Assembly: GCF_014218275.1 (NCBI RefSeq)
Contig: NZ_AP023213.1
Coordinates: 4,212,954-4,276,953 of the forward strand
Source of the DNA: Citrifermentans bremense
GTDB taxonomy: Bacteria; Desulfobacterota; Desulfuromonadia; Geobacterales; Geobacteraceae
Direction: 5' to 3'
DNA: 64,000 bases
The notes beneath the pieces are model-generated. The model was not told the origin of the DNA. It made no database searches and saw only the letters and a program-made list of their open reading frames with translations. Each line of letters starts with the position of its first letter. The stretch's first letter is position 1. The position numbers were made by a program, and so were the translations under genes. Below, piece by piece: positions 29,487 to 37,796 of this stretch.

Positions 29487-30463
29487 TCTGCACCCCCTGC
29501 GCTCACGGCGCGGCTGATCTGCACGGCTTTGTTGCCGTTGTTTGTTCCGGCTACTCCGAAGAACTTCTTGACCTCGCCCACCTTCACCACCAGCTCGTCC
29601 TGGCACCCCGAATCGAGCATCACGGTGTCACCCGACGTAAGCTCCAGGAGTTCGGCCAGCGTTATGGTGGCTCCGCCCATTTCCACCGAGACCTCCATGG
29701 GAGCCTCTAGCAGCTCCTCGGAAAGCCGGTAGGACCAGAGCGGGTCGACGACCATCATGTCCATCTGCACGCCGCGCTTCAGCTTGTCCCGGATCGGCTC
29801 GATGGTGAGGAAGGGGATGGCAAGGATCATGTTCCCCACCGTCTCCTCGATCTGCACCTTCATCGACATGGTCACCACCTGGTACTCGGGCGGCACGATG
29901 TTCACCAGGCGCGGGTTCATCTCCAGACGGAGCAAAGCCATGCTCGCCTGGCACAACGGCGCCCAGGCCCTTTCCAGGTCCGCCAGCGCGTCCTTCACGA
30001 TTTTCTCCACCAGCCTCAGTTCGATCGAGGTGAAGAGCCGGTTCATGCGGTTGCCCGAAGCGACGCCGCTCCCCCCCAGGATGCTGTCAACGATGGTGAA
30101 GACGAGCGTGCTGTCCAGAGCGAGCAGCGCGGCCCCCTTCAACGGGTCCATCTTGTAGATGGCGATGCAGGCCGGCGAAGGGAGCACGCTCAAGAACTCG
30201 CCGAACTTGAACGGCCGCGCCTCCTCCTTCTTTATCTCCACCATCCTGCCGAGACGGTTCGACATGGTCACCCTGTTGTAGCGGATGAACCCGTCGTAGA
30301 CGATGTCCAGGTTGGGGATGACGCGGTGCGCCTCGATGTCGAGCAGGTCGAACTGCTCCGCGTGCCCCCCCGCCTTGGCCAGCTCGGCATCGGGGACCAG
30401 CGTCCCCTCGAACACCGCGGCAACCAGGGCATCGATCTCTTCCTTCGTCAGGATTTTTTCCAT
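29483..30463 (-). CDS. fliM: Flagellar motor switch protein FliM
   Basis: 326 residues from the ATG at 30463; an ATG nine bases earlier has no room for a ribosome-binding site. The N-terminal CheY-binding peptide is represented by MEKILTKEEIDALVAAV. The middle CheC-like domain and C-terminal SpoA domain (METSVEMGGATITLAELL-type segment, then LVVKVGEVKKFFGVAG) follow. Start 16 bases after fliL. Confidence 0.94.
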   Translation of the reverse strand: MEKILTKEEIDALVAAVFEGTLVPDAELAKAGGHAEQFDLLDIEAHRVIPNLDIVYDGFIRYNRVTMSNRLGRMVEIKKEEARPFKFGEFLSVLPSPACIAIYKMDPLKGAALLALDSTLVFTIVDSILGGSGVASGNRMNRLFTSIELRLVEKIVKDALADLERAWAPLCQASMALLRLEMNPRLVNIVPPEYQVVTMSMKVQIEETVGNMILAIPFLTIEPIRDKLKRGVQMDMMVVDPLWSYRLSEELLEAPMEVSVEMGGATITLAELLELTSGDTVMLDSGCQDELVVKVGEVKKFFGVAGTNNGNKAVQISRAVSAGGAD

Positions 30464-30478
30464 CGAACCCATACCCTT

Positions 30479-30997
30479 TTATTGCACCACGAAATCGGTG
30501 AAATATACCTTAGTCACCTTGCCGGGCACCGTCTTGGCCGCTGCCGCAAGTATCTGTTCCCTCAGGGTGTTCTTCCCCTGCAGGTCCTGGATCTCCTGCA
30601 TCGTCTTCGTGGTGAGCAGGATCAGGATCGCGTCACGAAGCGGAGCCAGGTGCGAATCGATCTCGGCCTTGGCGAGCGAGCTGGAAAGTTCAAACTCCAC
30701 CTTGAGCTTCAGGTAGCGCATCTCCTGCCCGTCGTAGATGTTGACGATGAAAGGTTCCAGGGCGTAGCTGGAGCTTGCGGCCGCAGCCTCGCCTTCCTTC
30801 GCGGCGCCTTTCTCCCCGCTTGCAGCAGCCCCTTCGACCTTGGCCGGCTCCTGCTGGTGCTTGGCACCACCACCCTTGCCGCCGATAAGGTACATCCCCC
30901 CACCGCCCACGGCCAAGGCCGCCACCACGGCACCGATGATGATAAAGATCTTCTTGTTATCCTTGGGTTGATCTTCCGCCTTTGCCTGCTCGGCCAT
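30479..30997 (-). CDS. fliL: Flagellar basal body-associated protein FliL
   Basis: 172 residues. Single-pass membrane protein near the stator. ATG at 30997 is chosen because of AAAGGAG upstream and because the membrane helix (IFIIIGAVVAALAVGGGG) then starts near residue 18. A Gly/Lys/Ala-rich linker is followed by the domain with LKLKVEFELSSSLAKAEID. First gene of the fliL-flhB unit. Confidence 0.92.
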   Translation of the reverse strand: MAEQAKAEDQPKDNKKIFIIIGAVVAALAVGGGGMYLIGGKGGGAKHQQEPAKVEGAAASGEKGAAKEGEAAAASSSYALEPFIVNIYDGQEMRYLKLKVEFELSSSLAKAEIDSHLAPLRDAILILLTTKTMQEIQDLQGKNTLREQILAAAAKTVPGKVTKVYFTDFVVQ

Positions 30998-31045
30998 ACC
31001 TAGCGTCTCCTTTGTCTGTGACTGGTATCTACGGGTAGATTCCCC

Positions 31046-31062
31046 ATGCAACCGAAGTGCCA
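31046..31062 (-). promoter_or_regulatory. Sigma-54 promoter of the fliL-flhB unit
   Basis: On the minus strand TGGCACTTCGGTTGCAT is a full match to TGGCAC-N5-TTGCW. The expected start near 31036 leaves a leader of about 39 bases to the fliL ATG. Confidence 0.85.
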
Positions 31063-31197
31063 GATTGCGGCGATCGGGAACAAAGGGGCATCGCCTCCCG
31101 CTCCGCCCCCGGAAAAGGCGACGCAAATGCAGTGGTTTGCCGCTCTCCCCTCCCCCCGGGCCTGTTTCTTGGGCTCGACTGGCATCGCCCACGCGGC

Positions 31198-31423
31198 GGC
31201 GGGTCATTTTTTTGACCCGCCCATAAAGGTGTCAAGGGATCCGTAGTGTCAAAACTCCATGAGGGGCATTGGAACTGGAAAGGGATCGGCAAATCCTGCT
31301 GTTGCAGACGGTTGTCGGGACGGATGATTGAGACGCCCTGGGGGGAGGGCTTGGCACTGGACGGGGGGGGCTTCCGGGGAGAAAGGAGCTCAAGCCGGGG
31401 GCCCGGGCGCGGCTGCCGCGCCC
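31198..31423. other. Hairpin-rich gap between flgE and fliL
   Basis: The 444 bases between the two flagellar units hold no convincing gene. GGCGGGTCA (31198-31206) faces TGACCCGCC (31213-31221) with six T in the loop, and GGGCGCGG (31405-31412) faces CCGCGCCC (31416-31423) just after the flgE stop. The first lacks a T-run after the stem on the minus strand; either could mark the end of the flgB-flgE transcript. The fliL promoter lies at 31046-31062. Confidence 0.45.
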
Positions 31424-31441
31424 AGGCCTGGCCTGATGCTG

Positions 31442-32326
31442 TTAGCGGATCAGCCCCAGCACTTCCTGGGTCATCTGGTCCGTGGTGGTGATGGTCTTGG
31501 AGTTGGCCGAGTAGGCCCTCTGGGTGATGATCATCTTGACGAACTCGTTGGCCATGTCGACGTTGCTCTGCTCGAGCGAGTTGGAAAGCACCTGCTCGCT
31601 GGTCCCGTTAGGCTGGTTGTCGGGAATCGAGAAGGCCGCTGCGGGGACGCCCGCGTCGGCGGTCGCCTGGTACAGCGAGCCCCCAAGCTTCGAGAGGGCG
31701 GTAGGGTCGGAAGCGGTCACCACCGCGATCTTCTGCACCGCGGCCTGGTTGGCCGGGAGAGCCGGAAGGCCGGCGGCCCCGGTCGTGTTGTAGTAGTTGA
31801 GGGTTATGCCGTCGCTGGCAAGGTAGGTGATCAGGCCGTTCGGGTCGACCTTGGTGACCTTGCCGAAATCGGTGGTGGCGGACCCGGTGGTACGCGAGAA
31901 CTGGATCGGGTTCCCCGTGGTGTCGAGCACCTGGTAGCCGTCGGGGTTGACCAGGTAGAGGTTGTTGTCCACATGGAAGGCGCCGGCGCGGGAGAGGTAG
32001 GCGCCGCTTTGCAGCGCAACCGGAGCCGCGGTCACCGGAGATTTGAGCGCGAAGAAGCTGTTACCCTGGATGGAGAGGTCGGTCACGTTCTCGGAGCTCT
32101 GGGAGGAACCCTGAGTGAAAAGGTTCTGCACCGTCTGCAGCTGCACGCCTTTGCCCACCTGCGAGTTGTTGCCGATCGACTCGGAGAGGCGGTCGGAGAA
32201 GAGGCTCCTGGCCCCCTTGAAACCGACCGTGTTGACGTTGGCTATGTTGTTGCCGATCACGTTCATGGCCTCGCCGTTGTTGAGAAGACCGCTTACGCCG
32301 GTAAACAATGCGGATGTGATGCTCAT
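31442..32326 (-). CDS. flgE: Flagellar hook protein FlgE-like (short form)
   Basis: 294 residues. N-terminal rod/hook signature GNNIANVNTVGFKGARSLFSD and C-terminal heptad segment NVDMANEFVKMIITQRAYSANSK-type are clear. The position directly after flgD and the small flagellar operon gene argues for the hook protein. It is short for FlgE (usually about 400 or more) and near the size of FlgF/FlgG rod proteins, so a rod function is possible. The central part has the GAFHVDNNLYLVNPDGYQVL segment shared by all three. Confidence 0.78.
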   Translation of the reverse strand: MSITSALFTGVSGLLNNGEAMNVIGNNIANVNTVGFKGARSLFSDRLSESIGNNSQVGKGVQLQTVQNLFTQGSSQSSENVTDLSIQGNSFFALKSPVTAAPVALQSGAYLSRAGAFHVDNNLYLVNPDGYQVLDTTGNPIQFSRTTGSATTDFGKVTKVDPNGLITYLASDGITLNYYNTTGAAGLPALPANQAAVQKIAVVTASDPTALSKLGGSLYQATADAGVPAAAFSIPDNQPNGTSEQVLSNSLEQSNVDMANEFVKMIITQRAYSANSKTITTTDQMTQEVLGLIR

Positions 32327-32440
32327 GTGTTGCCTCCTTGATGTTGGTTCTGGGCACCTCTGTCGGTCGGTGTCCCTGGGGCTTCCTCTTGGAGGTCCAG
32401 CCCGTTTGTTGTCGTTGTCGTTTGCCTTTTCTGCCGCTTC

Positions 32441-32833
32441 CTAGAGGATGACGGCCGAGTCTATGTTGGTGAATACGTTCCCGTTCAATGACTGTCGATC
32501 CATCGCCGTGACCACTGTCCGGTTTTTGACACTAACCACCAGGGCCGCGTCGCCCAGCAGCACCAGGGATTCCTTCCCCCCTTTTTGCGCCACGCTGTCT
32601 ACGGCACCTCTCAGTTGCTTCATGTCCTCTTCCGACAGCGAGATCCCGCGCGAGCGAAGCCTTTCCGTGGCGTGCTGCGACAGCCGCACCGGCTGGCCGG
32701 GGAGCTTCCCCTCCAGCACCTTTTCGAAGGGAACGGTCCCTCCCACGGATTTGCCCGGCTGGACCGCGCCCGTCTGACGGGGCTTTACCGGGGCCTGGAT
32801 CGGTTGCGGAAAAAGTACGCTGTTGTCGATCAC
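32441..32833 (-). CDS. Flagellar operon protein (TIGR02530-like)
   Basis: 130 residues, GTG start two bases after flgD. The second half, LSQHATERLRSRGISLSEED to ALVVSVKNRTVVTAMDR, matches the small conserved protein regularly found between flgD and flgE in many phyla. Its function is not established; a role in hook assembly is inferred from position. Confidence 0.75.
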   Translation of the reverse strand: MIDNSVLFPQPIQAPVKPRQTGAVQPGKSVGGTVPFEKVLEGKLPGQPVRLSQHATERLRSRGISLSEEDMKQLRGAVDSVAQKGGKESLVLLGDAALVVSVKNRTVVTAMDRQSLNGNVFTNIDSAVIL

Positions 32834-32834
32834 C

Positions 32835-33503
32835 TTACACCCCCTGGGCTACGGAGGTCACATCGGTCAGGTTCAGCTTGACGTTGCCCAGCGAGAGGAT
32901 CAGGTTGGTGCCCGATATGTCGACGCCGTCCACCCTTCCCTTGATGAAGGGGGTGGCGGCCACTTTTTCGCCGTTGACATCGACGGCGGCTGCGTTGAAT
33001 GTGTAGGCTCCCGGTGCGACTGCCGCCCCGGAATTGTCGGTGCCGTCCCAGGCCAGGCTGGCCTTTCCGGCCGCAAGCGCCCCGGCATCGAGCGTCTTGA
33101 CGACGTTGCCGTTTTCGTCACGGATGGTCAGGTTCACCTGGCTCGCGGAGCCCTCCAGGAAGAGGTTCAGCTGGGCAGTTGCTCCCTGCTGCAGGTCCAC
33201 CTGGGATCCCAGCGCCTGCACCTCCTTGCCGATCAAAGAGACCGCGGCAAAGCTGGTGCTGTTGTTACCCTGGTTCAGCAGGTTCTGCAGGTTGGTGTTG
33301 GTGTTGTAGGCCTGCTCGACCTGGGTCAGCTGGGCCAGTTGTCCGATGAACTCGGTGCCGTCCTGCGGGTTTAGCGGGTCCTGGTTCTGCAGCTGGGTCA
33401 CGAAGAGCTTGAGGAAATCGTCCTTGTTCATCCCGGTGGACTTTTTCATGGCTGCTTCGGCTGCGCTCGCGCCAGTTGCCCCTGTTGTCACATTGGTTAT
33501 CAC
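32835..33503 (-). CDS. flgD: Flagellar hook cap/assembly protein
   Basis: 222 residues. Scaffold that caps the growing hook. The conserved N-terminal motif KDDFLKLFVTQLQNQDPLNP is present, followed by EFIGQLAQLTQVEQ and a C-terminal FlgD Ig-like segment with GNVVKTLDAG and WDGTDNSGAAVAPG. GTG start at 33503 with AGGAGG upstream. Confidence 0.93.
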   Translation of the reverse strand: MITNVTTGATGASAAEAAMKKSTGMNKDDFLKLFVTQLQNQDPLNPQDGTEFIGQLAQLTQVEQAYNTNTNLQNLLNQGNNSTSFAAVSLIGKEVQALGSQVDLQQGATAQLNLFLEGSASQVNLTIRDENGNVVKTLDAGALAAGKASLAWDGTDNSGAAVAPGAYTFNAAAVDVNGEKVAATPFIKGRVDGVDISGTNLILSLGNVKLNLTDVTSVAQGV

Positions 33504-33520
33504 TTTTGTTCCTCCTTCCT

Positions 33521-35470
33521 CTAGAGTCTCAGGTCGAGAAGACCGCCGCCGGCAGGTGTCGCGTAGGTGAAGCGCCGTTCTTCCAAAGCCTCGTACCCTG
33601 CAAGGCGCACCGGCTTTGGCATCGCCTGCTGCCTGAGGCTTTCCCGCTGCTCGGCTTGGCGTCCGAAAAAGTCGCCGCCCCCTGTCGAGACGTCGAACCC
33701 CTCCATGGCCAGGTCCTTGCCGGAAAGGGCCTCTTTCAGACTGTCGAGGTTGTTCATCAGGAGATCCCTGACGGTCCGGTTTTCCGCGTGCACCTCGACC
33801 TTGAACCGGTTGTCCTCCATGTGGACCTGGATCTTCAGCTCGCCCAGTTCGCCGGGGTTGAGCCTGATGCTCATGGTGCCGTTCCCCTTGCCGTCGTGGA
33901 CCATGGTCCCCTGCTTGACCTGGGCCAGGACGTCCCGGTGCAGCGCCCCCTCTTCCCTAGTCGCCTTGGCGGCGGCCTGGGGTTGCGCCGGTTGTTCGAC
34001 CTGCTGCGCCTTGCTTACTGCTGCCTCACCGGCCCCTTCGATGCCGGCAACCTTCCGGGGTGCATCCTTCGCTCCCCCAGCGTGGCCATCCGCGTGGTCG
34101 GCATCGCCGGCGACGCTGAAACCGCCCTGCGGTTTTACTGCGGGACGCCCTTGGGTCACGGTGTCGCCGTTCACTGCTTCAAGCGGCTCCTCTGCCGCTT
34201 CCCGCAGCTCCTGGCGCTGCCCCTCCCCCTTGGCCTGACCGGTGCGTGCCTCGGTTTTCCGCTCCTGCCCGCCGATTGCGGCTGCTGCCGCCTGCGGCGC
34301 CGAGTCTGCCGGCTGTGCCATGTTGCCTGTTGCCGTTTGGCTGCTGTTGCTTGCTGCCTGCTGCGCAGTACCGGTTATTGTCTGCTGCGCGGTGTCGGTT
34401 GCTGCCTGCTGCGTGGTGCTGTTTGTTTCCTGCTGCACGGTGCTCGTTGCCTGCTGCGCGGTGCCGGTTGTTCCCAGTTGCGCAGTGCCGCTCGTTGCCG
34501 GCTGAGCGACCTTCGACGTTTCCTGCGGCGCCACTTCACCGCGGGCCGCCCCACCTTGGCGCAGAGCCTCGCCTGCTACTTCCTGCTCTGCCCCTTGTGC
34601 ATCTTCTCCCTGCGGGGCCTGTTGGGCTGCAACCTCCAAAGGCTGCCGGTTTGGCGTTTGCGCCTTGGAAACGGCAAGCCGGTCGGCTATCTCCTGCTGC
34701 AGGGAGAGGCCGGCAGCTGTGCGCCCGACGGGCTCCGCGGCTGCAGTGTTGCCCGGTTGCGCGGGCGAAGGCCCGCTTGCTTTTGCGACATCGGGGAAAC
34801 TCTGGGCTTTCTCCGCGGAAAGTCCCCCCTCCTTTTGAGCCCCAGCCATCCTGGGCTCCTTGTCGCCTGCCATCGGATGCGGCCTCTGCACTTCGTTGCC
34901 GCGCCCCTCTGGCGCCGCCTCGCCCCAGGCGGGTTTTCCCTGGTGCACCGCGGTTTCCGCAACCGCCACCCGCTCCCCGTCAGCTTCGGACCGGGCAGGG
35001 GCCTCAGGGAGTTCAGCGGGTTTAGCCGAAGAGCCCTGGGGTTCGGCAACCGGGGTGGTGCCGGGTTGACCCTGCTGCTCCGCGACGGGTGCGCCCGCGT
35101 TCACTGTCACGGAAGTGACAGCGGCAACGACCTGCATCGCCGCGTTCGTCGGATCGGCAACCTGCGTCAGGTCCGTATCCTGGTCGATGGCATCGCCGCC
35201 TGCGTTTTCCTCGGCGGGAATCGGCGCCAACTGCGGCATCGGCTCCTGAAGTGCCGGCAGGACCGGCTCGGAAATCTGCGGCGCCCCTTGGAACACCGCA
35301 TCCAAGAGGGTCTCGGGCATGTTGCCTCCCGCGCCTGCTACGGCTTTGCTTCTTTCGTGCAGCAGCTTTTCGAACCCCTGTCCCTGTTCCGGCGCCGCGG
35401 CTGCCGCGAACGGGTTCGAGGCGGCAGGCAGGGCATCGACTGCCTGTACTGCTATCTGCATCATATTCAT
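33521..35470 (-). CDS. fliK: Flagellar hook-length control protein FliK
   Basis: 649 residues. A long, low-complexity Ala/Gln/Glu/Thr-rich region spans about residues 90-530, with degenerate repeats such as TGTAQQA and TSTVQQE around 315-390. The compact C-terminal hook-length domain has GTMSIRLNPGELGELKIQVHM. The protein acts as a ruler and as the switch for FlhB. Start at the ATG at 35470 with a near-perfect AAAAAAGGAGGTGA site. Confidence 0.88.
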   Translation of the reverse strand: MNMMQIAVQAVDALPAASNPFAAAAAPEQGQGFEKLLHERSKAVAGAGGNMPETLLDAVFQGAPQISEPVLPALQEPMPQLAPIPAEENAGGDAIDQDTDLTQVADPTNAAMQVVAAVTSVTVNAGAPVAEQQGQPGTTPVAEPQGSSAKPAELPEAPARSEADGERVAVAETAVHQGKPAWGEAAPEGRGNEVQRPHPMAGDKEPRMAGAQKEGGLSAEKAQSFPDVAKASGPSPAQPGNTAAAEPVGRTAAGLSLQQEIADRLAVSKAQTPNRQPLEVAAQQAPQGEDAQGAEQEVAGEALRQGGAARGEVAPQETSKVAQPATSGTAQLGTTGTAQQATSTVQQETNSTTQQAATDTAQQTITGTAQQAASNSSQTATGNMAQPADSAPQAAAAAIGGQERKTEARTGQAKGEGQRQELREAAEEPLEAVNGDTVTQGRPAVKPQGGFSVAGDADHADGHAGGAKDAPRKVAGIEGAGEAAVSKAQQVEQPAQPQAAAKATREEGALHRDVLAQVKQGTMVHDGKGNGTMSIRLNPGELGELKIQVHMEDNRFKVEVHAENRTVRDLLMNNLDSLKEALSGKDLAMEGFDVSTGGGDFFGRQAEQRESLRQQAMPKPVRLAGYEALEERRFTYATPAGGGLLDLRL

Positions 35471-35539
35471 CCTTTCTCACCTCCTTTTTTCCTGGATTTG
35501 ACTCCCAACTCCGCCGGCTGCCCCCGAAAGGGAACCGGG

Positions 35540-36013
35540 CTATCTACCCCCCAGGTTCTGGCGGCTCCACTCGAGCACCGTCGGCTGGGTGATCAGCGGT
35601 ATCAGCTTCACCACCGTCTTTTGATCCATGTTGTCGAGGAGGGTGATCACGAGCTTCGGCTCCAGCTTGTTCAGAAGATCGGCGGCGTCCTTGGGCTTCA
35701 GGCTCTTGTAGATCTTGACCATCTTCTTGTAACGGTCGCCGTCCTGGCTCTTTCTGGCCGAGATCTGCTTCTCCAGCCCCTTCTTGGCGGCGTCGAGCTC
35801 CCTGACCTTTGCCTCCAGCGCGGCGTTCGCCCTCTGGAAGGCTTCCTCCTTCGCTTTCAAGGCGGCCTCCCTCTCGGCCAGCCGCTTCAGCCTTTCCTCG
35901 GCCCTGGCCGAGTCGCCGGAGATCACCACCGCGCCCGAAGGGGTGCCGGTGCAAAGGATCAGGAGCGCGAAGAGCGCAAGCGTCATGCGGGTCAGGTGCC
36001 ATCGACTTCTCAC
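35540..36013 (-). CDS. MotE-like protein (MgtE-N domain, coiled coil)
   Basis: 157 residues, GTG start. N-terminal signal or anchor helix (LALFALLILCTGTPSG), a central coiled coil rich in Glu, Lys and Ala, then a domain KSLKPKDAADLLNKLEPKLVITLLDNM similar to the N-terminal domain of the MgtE transporter. MotE proteins, best known from alphaproteobacteria, have this architecture and stabilise the stator protein MotC. Here it lies between fliJ and fliK; overlap with fliJ is four bases. Confidence 0.72.
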   Translation of the reverse strand: MRSRWHLTRMTLALFALLILCTGTPSGAVVISGDSARAEERLKRLAEREAALKAKEEAFQRANAALEAKVRELDAAKKGLEKQISARKSQDGDRYKKMVKIYKSLKPKDAADLLNKLEPKLVITLLDNMDQKTVVKLIPLITQPTVLEWSRQNLGGR

Positions 36014-36453
36014 TGCCGCGCCCCCCTGCCCTGGATCGCCACCTCGTCCATGAAGTTCCGCTCCTTCTCCAGCAGCTCCACCCTATGGGCGTGCAGCTTC
36101 TTCTGCTTGAAGATCTCGAGCACCTTCTTCTCCTTGGCGGCGACGATGAGCGACTCCCGCTTCTCCTGCACCGCCTGCTCCAAGGCGGGAAGCTCCTCCT
36201 TGATCCTGTTGATCTCGTTGCGCTTTCTAAGGCGGTAATCGCCGAAAAGCTGCAGGTCGCTTGCCTGGATCCCTTCCATCTGGCGCTGCGTGAACTCCCG
36301 GTCCAGCTCCTCGATCGCCTTTTCCTCGCAGTTCAGCTGGTCGCTGACCGTCTCGTGGCGCTGCCTTGCCGCCAGCAGCTCCAGCTGCTGTATCTTTTCC
36401 ACTTCCTTGCGGAACTTAAGCACCTGTTCGAGCCTGAACTCGTATCCGGCCAT
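36010..36453 (-). CDS. fliJ: Flagellar export chaperone FliJ
   Basis: 147 residues, almost entirely charged coiled coil (FRLEQVLKFRKEVEKIQQLE at the start), the form of FliJ, which couples the FliI ATPase to the export gate. Located right after fliI; family assignment relies on form, length and position. Confidence 0.85.
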   Translation of the reverse strand: MAGYEFRLEQVLKFRKEVEKIQQLELLAARQRHETVSDQLNCEEKAIEELDREFTQRQMEGIQASDLQLFGDYRLRKRNEINRIKEELPALEQAVQEKRESLIVAAKEKKVLEIFKQKKLHAHRVELLEKERNFMDEVAIQGRGARQ

Positions 36454-36476
36454 GATTTATTGCCTCCGTTTGCCTG

Positions 36477-37796
36477 TCACTGGGACTGCCCGCCGTCGAA
36501 AATGGCGGCCAGCGCCTCAATGGACTCCTCGACGCCGACGCCGTCAGTCACATCCTGCTTCACATAGGCTATCATCCGGTCCATCTTCGCCAGGGCGTAA
36601 TCGATCTTCGGGTTGGTCCCCGCCTTGTACGCGCCTATGTTGATCATGTCCTCGGCCTGCCGGTAAGCGGCCAGGATCTCCTTGAACTCCCCCGCCAGCA
36701 TCCGGTGCTCCTTGGAGGTGACGTCGGACATGACACGGCTGGCGCTGTTGAGGAGGTCGATGGGGGGGTAGATGTTGCGCGCCGCGAGCTCGCGGTTCAG
36801 GATGATGTGCCCGTCCAGGATGCTCCGCATGGCGTCGGAGATCGGCTCGTTGAAATCGTCCCCCTCGACGAGCACCGTGTAGAGCCCGGTGATGCTCCCC
36901 CCCTGGAAGTTGCCGGAGCGCTCCAGAAGCCGCGGCAGGGCCGCGAAGACCGAGGGGGTGTACCCCTTGGTGGTGGGGGGCTCGCCGATGGCCAGCCCCA
37001 CCTCGCGCATCGCCATGGCGAAGCGGGTGGCGGAGTCCATCATGAGGAGCACCTTTTTCCCCTGGGACTGGAAGTACTCGGCTATGGTGGTCGCGATGTA
37101 GGCGCCGCGCATCCGGACCAGGGGGGGCTGGTCGCTGGTGGCGACCACAACCACCGATTTCCTGAGTCCCTCCTGCTGCAGGTCCTTCTCGATGAATTCC
37201 CTGAGCTCCCGCCCGCGCTCGCCGATGAGGGCGATGACGTTGACGTCGGCCTCGGTGTAGCGGGCGATCATACCCAGCAAGGTCGATTTCCCGACCCCCG
37301 ATCCAGCCATGATCCCCACCCGCTGTCCTTCGCCGCAGGTGAGCAGGCCGTTGATGGCGCGGATCCCGAGGTTCAAAGGCTTCCTGATGGGACGCCGCTT
37401 CATCGGGTTCACCGGCGCGGCGTAGATCGGGTACTCGTCCGCCACGGCGATGGGTCCCTTGTCGTCGATGGGAGCGCCGAGACCGTCGATGACACGGCCC
37501 AGAAGCCCCGGGCCTACGCCTAGCGCCGCTTTCTCGCGGCTCACCGAGATGACGCTGCCAAGTCCCACGCCGCGCAATTCGCCCAGCGGCATCAACAGCG
37601 TCTTGTCCTCGCGAAAGCCCACCACCTCTGCCGGAATCGGGGGGTACCCCTGCGAGTGGACCTGGCACAGGCTCCCCACGGCGCTCTCCGGGCAGTACCC
37701 CTCGATCACGAGTCCCACCACCTGGGTCACCCTGCCGTGGAAACGGACCGGCTTCATCGAGTTGACCACCGGGAAGTAGCGCTTAAGGTCAGGCAT
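36477..37796 (-). CDS. fliI: Flagellum-specific ATP synthase FliI
   Basis: 439 residues. Export ATPase homologous to F1-beta. Walker A GSGVGKSTLL near residue 165, GERGRELREFIE, Walker B in VLLMMDSATRFAMA, and GGSITGLYTVLVEGDD. Overlaps the fliH end by eight bases. Confidence 0.96.
   Translation of the reverse strand: MPDLKRYFPVVNSMKPVRFHGRVTQVVGLVIEGYCPESAVGSLCQVHSQGYPPIPAEVVGFREDKTLLMPLGELRGVGLGSVISVSREKAALGVGPGLLGRVIDGLGAPIDDKGPIAVADEYPIYAAPVNPMKRRPIRKPLNLGIRAINGLLTCGEGQRVGIMAGSGVGKSTLLGMIARYTEADVNVIALIGERGRELREFIEKDLQQEGLRKSVVVVATSDQPPLVRMRGAYIATTIAEYFQSQGKKVLLMMDSATRFAMAMREVGLAIGEPPTTKGYTPSVFAALPRLLERSGNFQGGSITGLYTVLVEGDDFNEPISDAMRSILDGHIILNRELAARNIYPPIDLLNSASRVMSDVTSKEHRMLAGEFKEILAAYRQAEDMINIGAYKAGTNPKIDYALAKMDRMIAYVKQDVTDGVGVEESIEALAAIFDGGQSQ

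Noticed and set aside
31198-31221. Intrinsic terminator after flgE
   Set aside because: The T-run lies in the loop, not after the stem, on either strand.
34330-34500. Short direct repeats of the TGCTGCGCGGTGC type, looking like a repeat array
   Set aside because: They encode the degenerate AQQ repeats of FliK in frame; unit length varies and there are no spacers, so not CRISPR.
33476-36238. Long open frame of about 920 codons on the plus strand opposite fliK and motE
   Set aside because: Low-complexity Cys/Arg/Leu-rich translation without domains. It is the mirror of the Gln/Ala-rich fliK sequence in GC-rich DNA, and the minus strand has well-defined flagellar genes.
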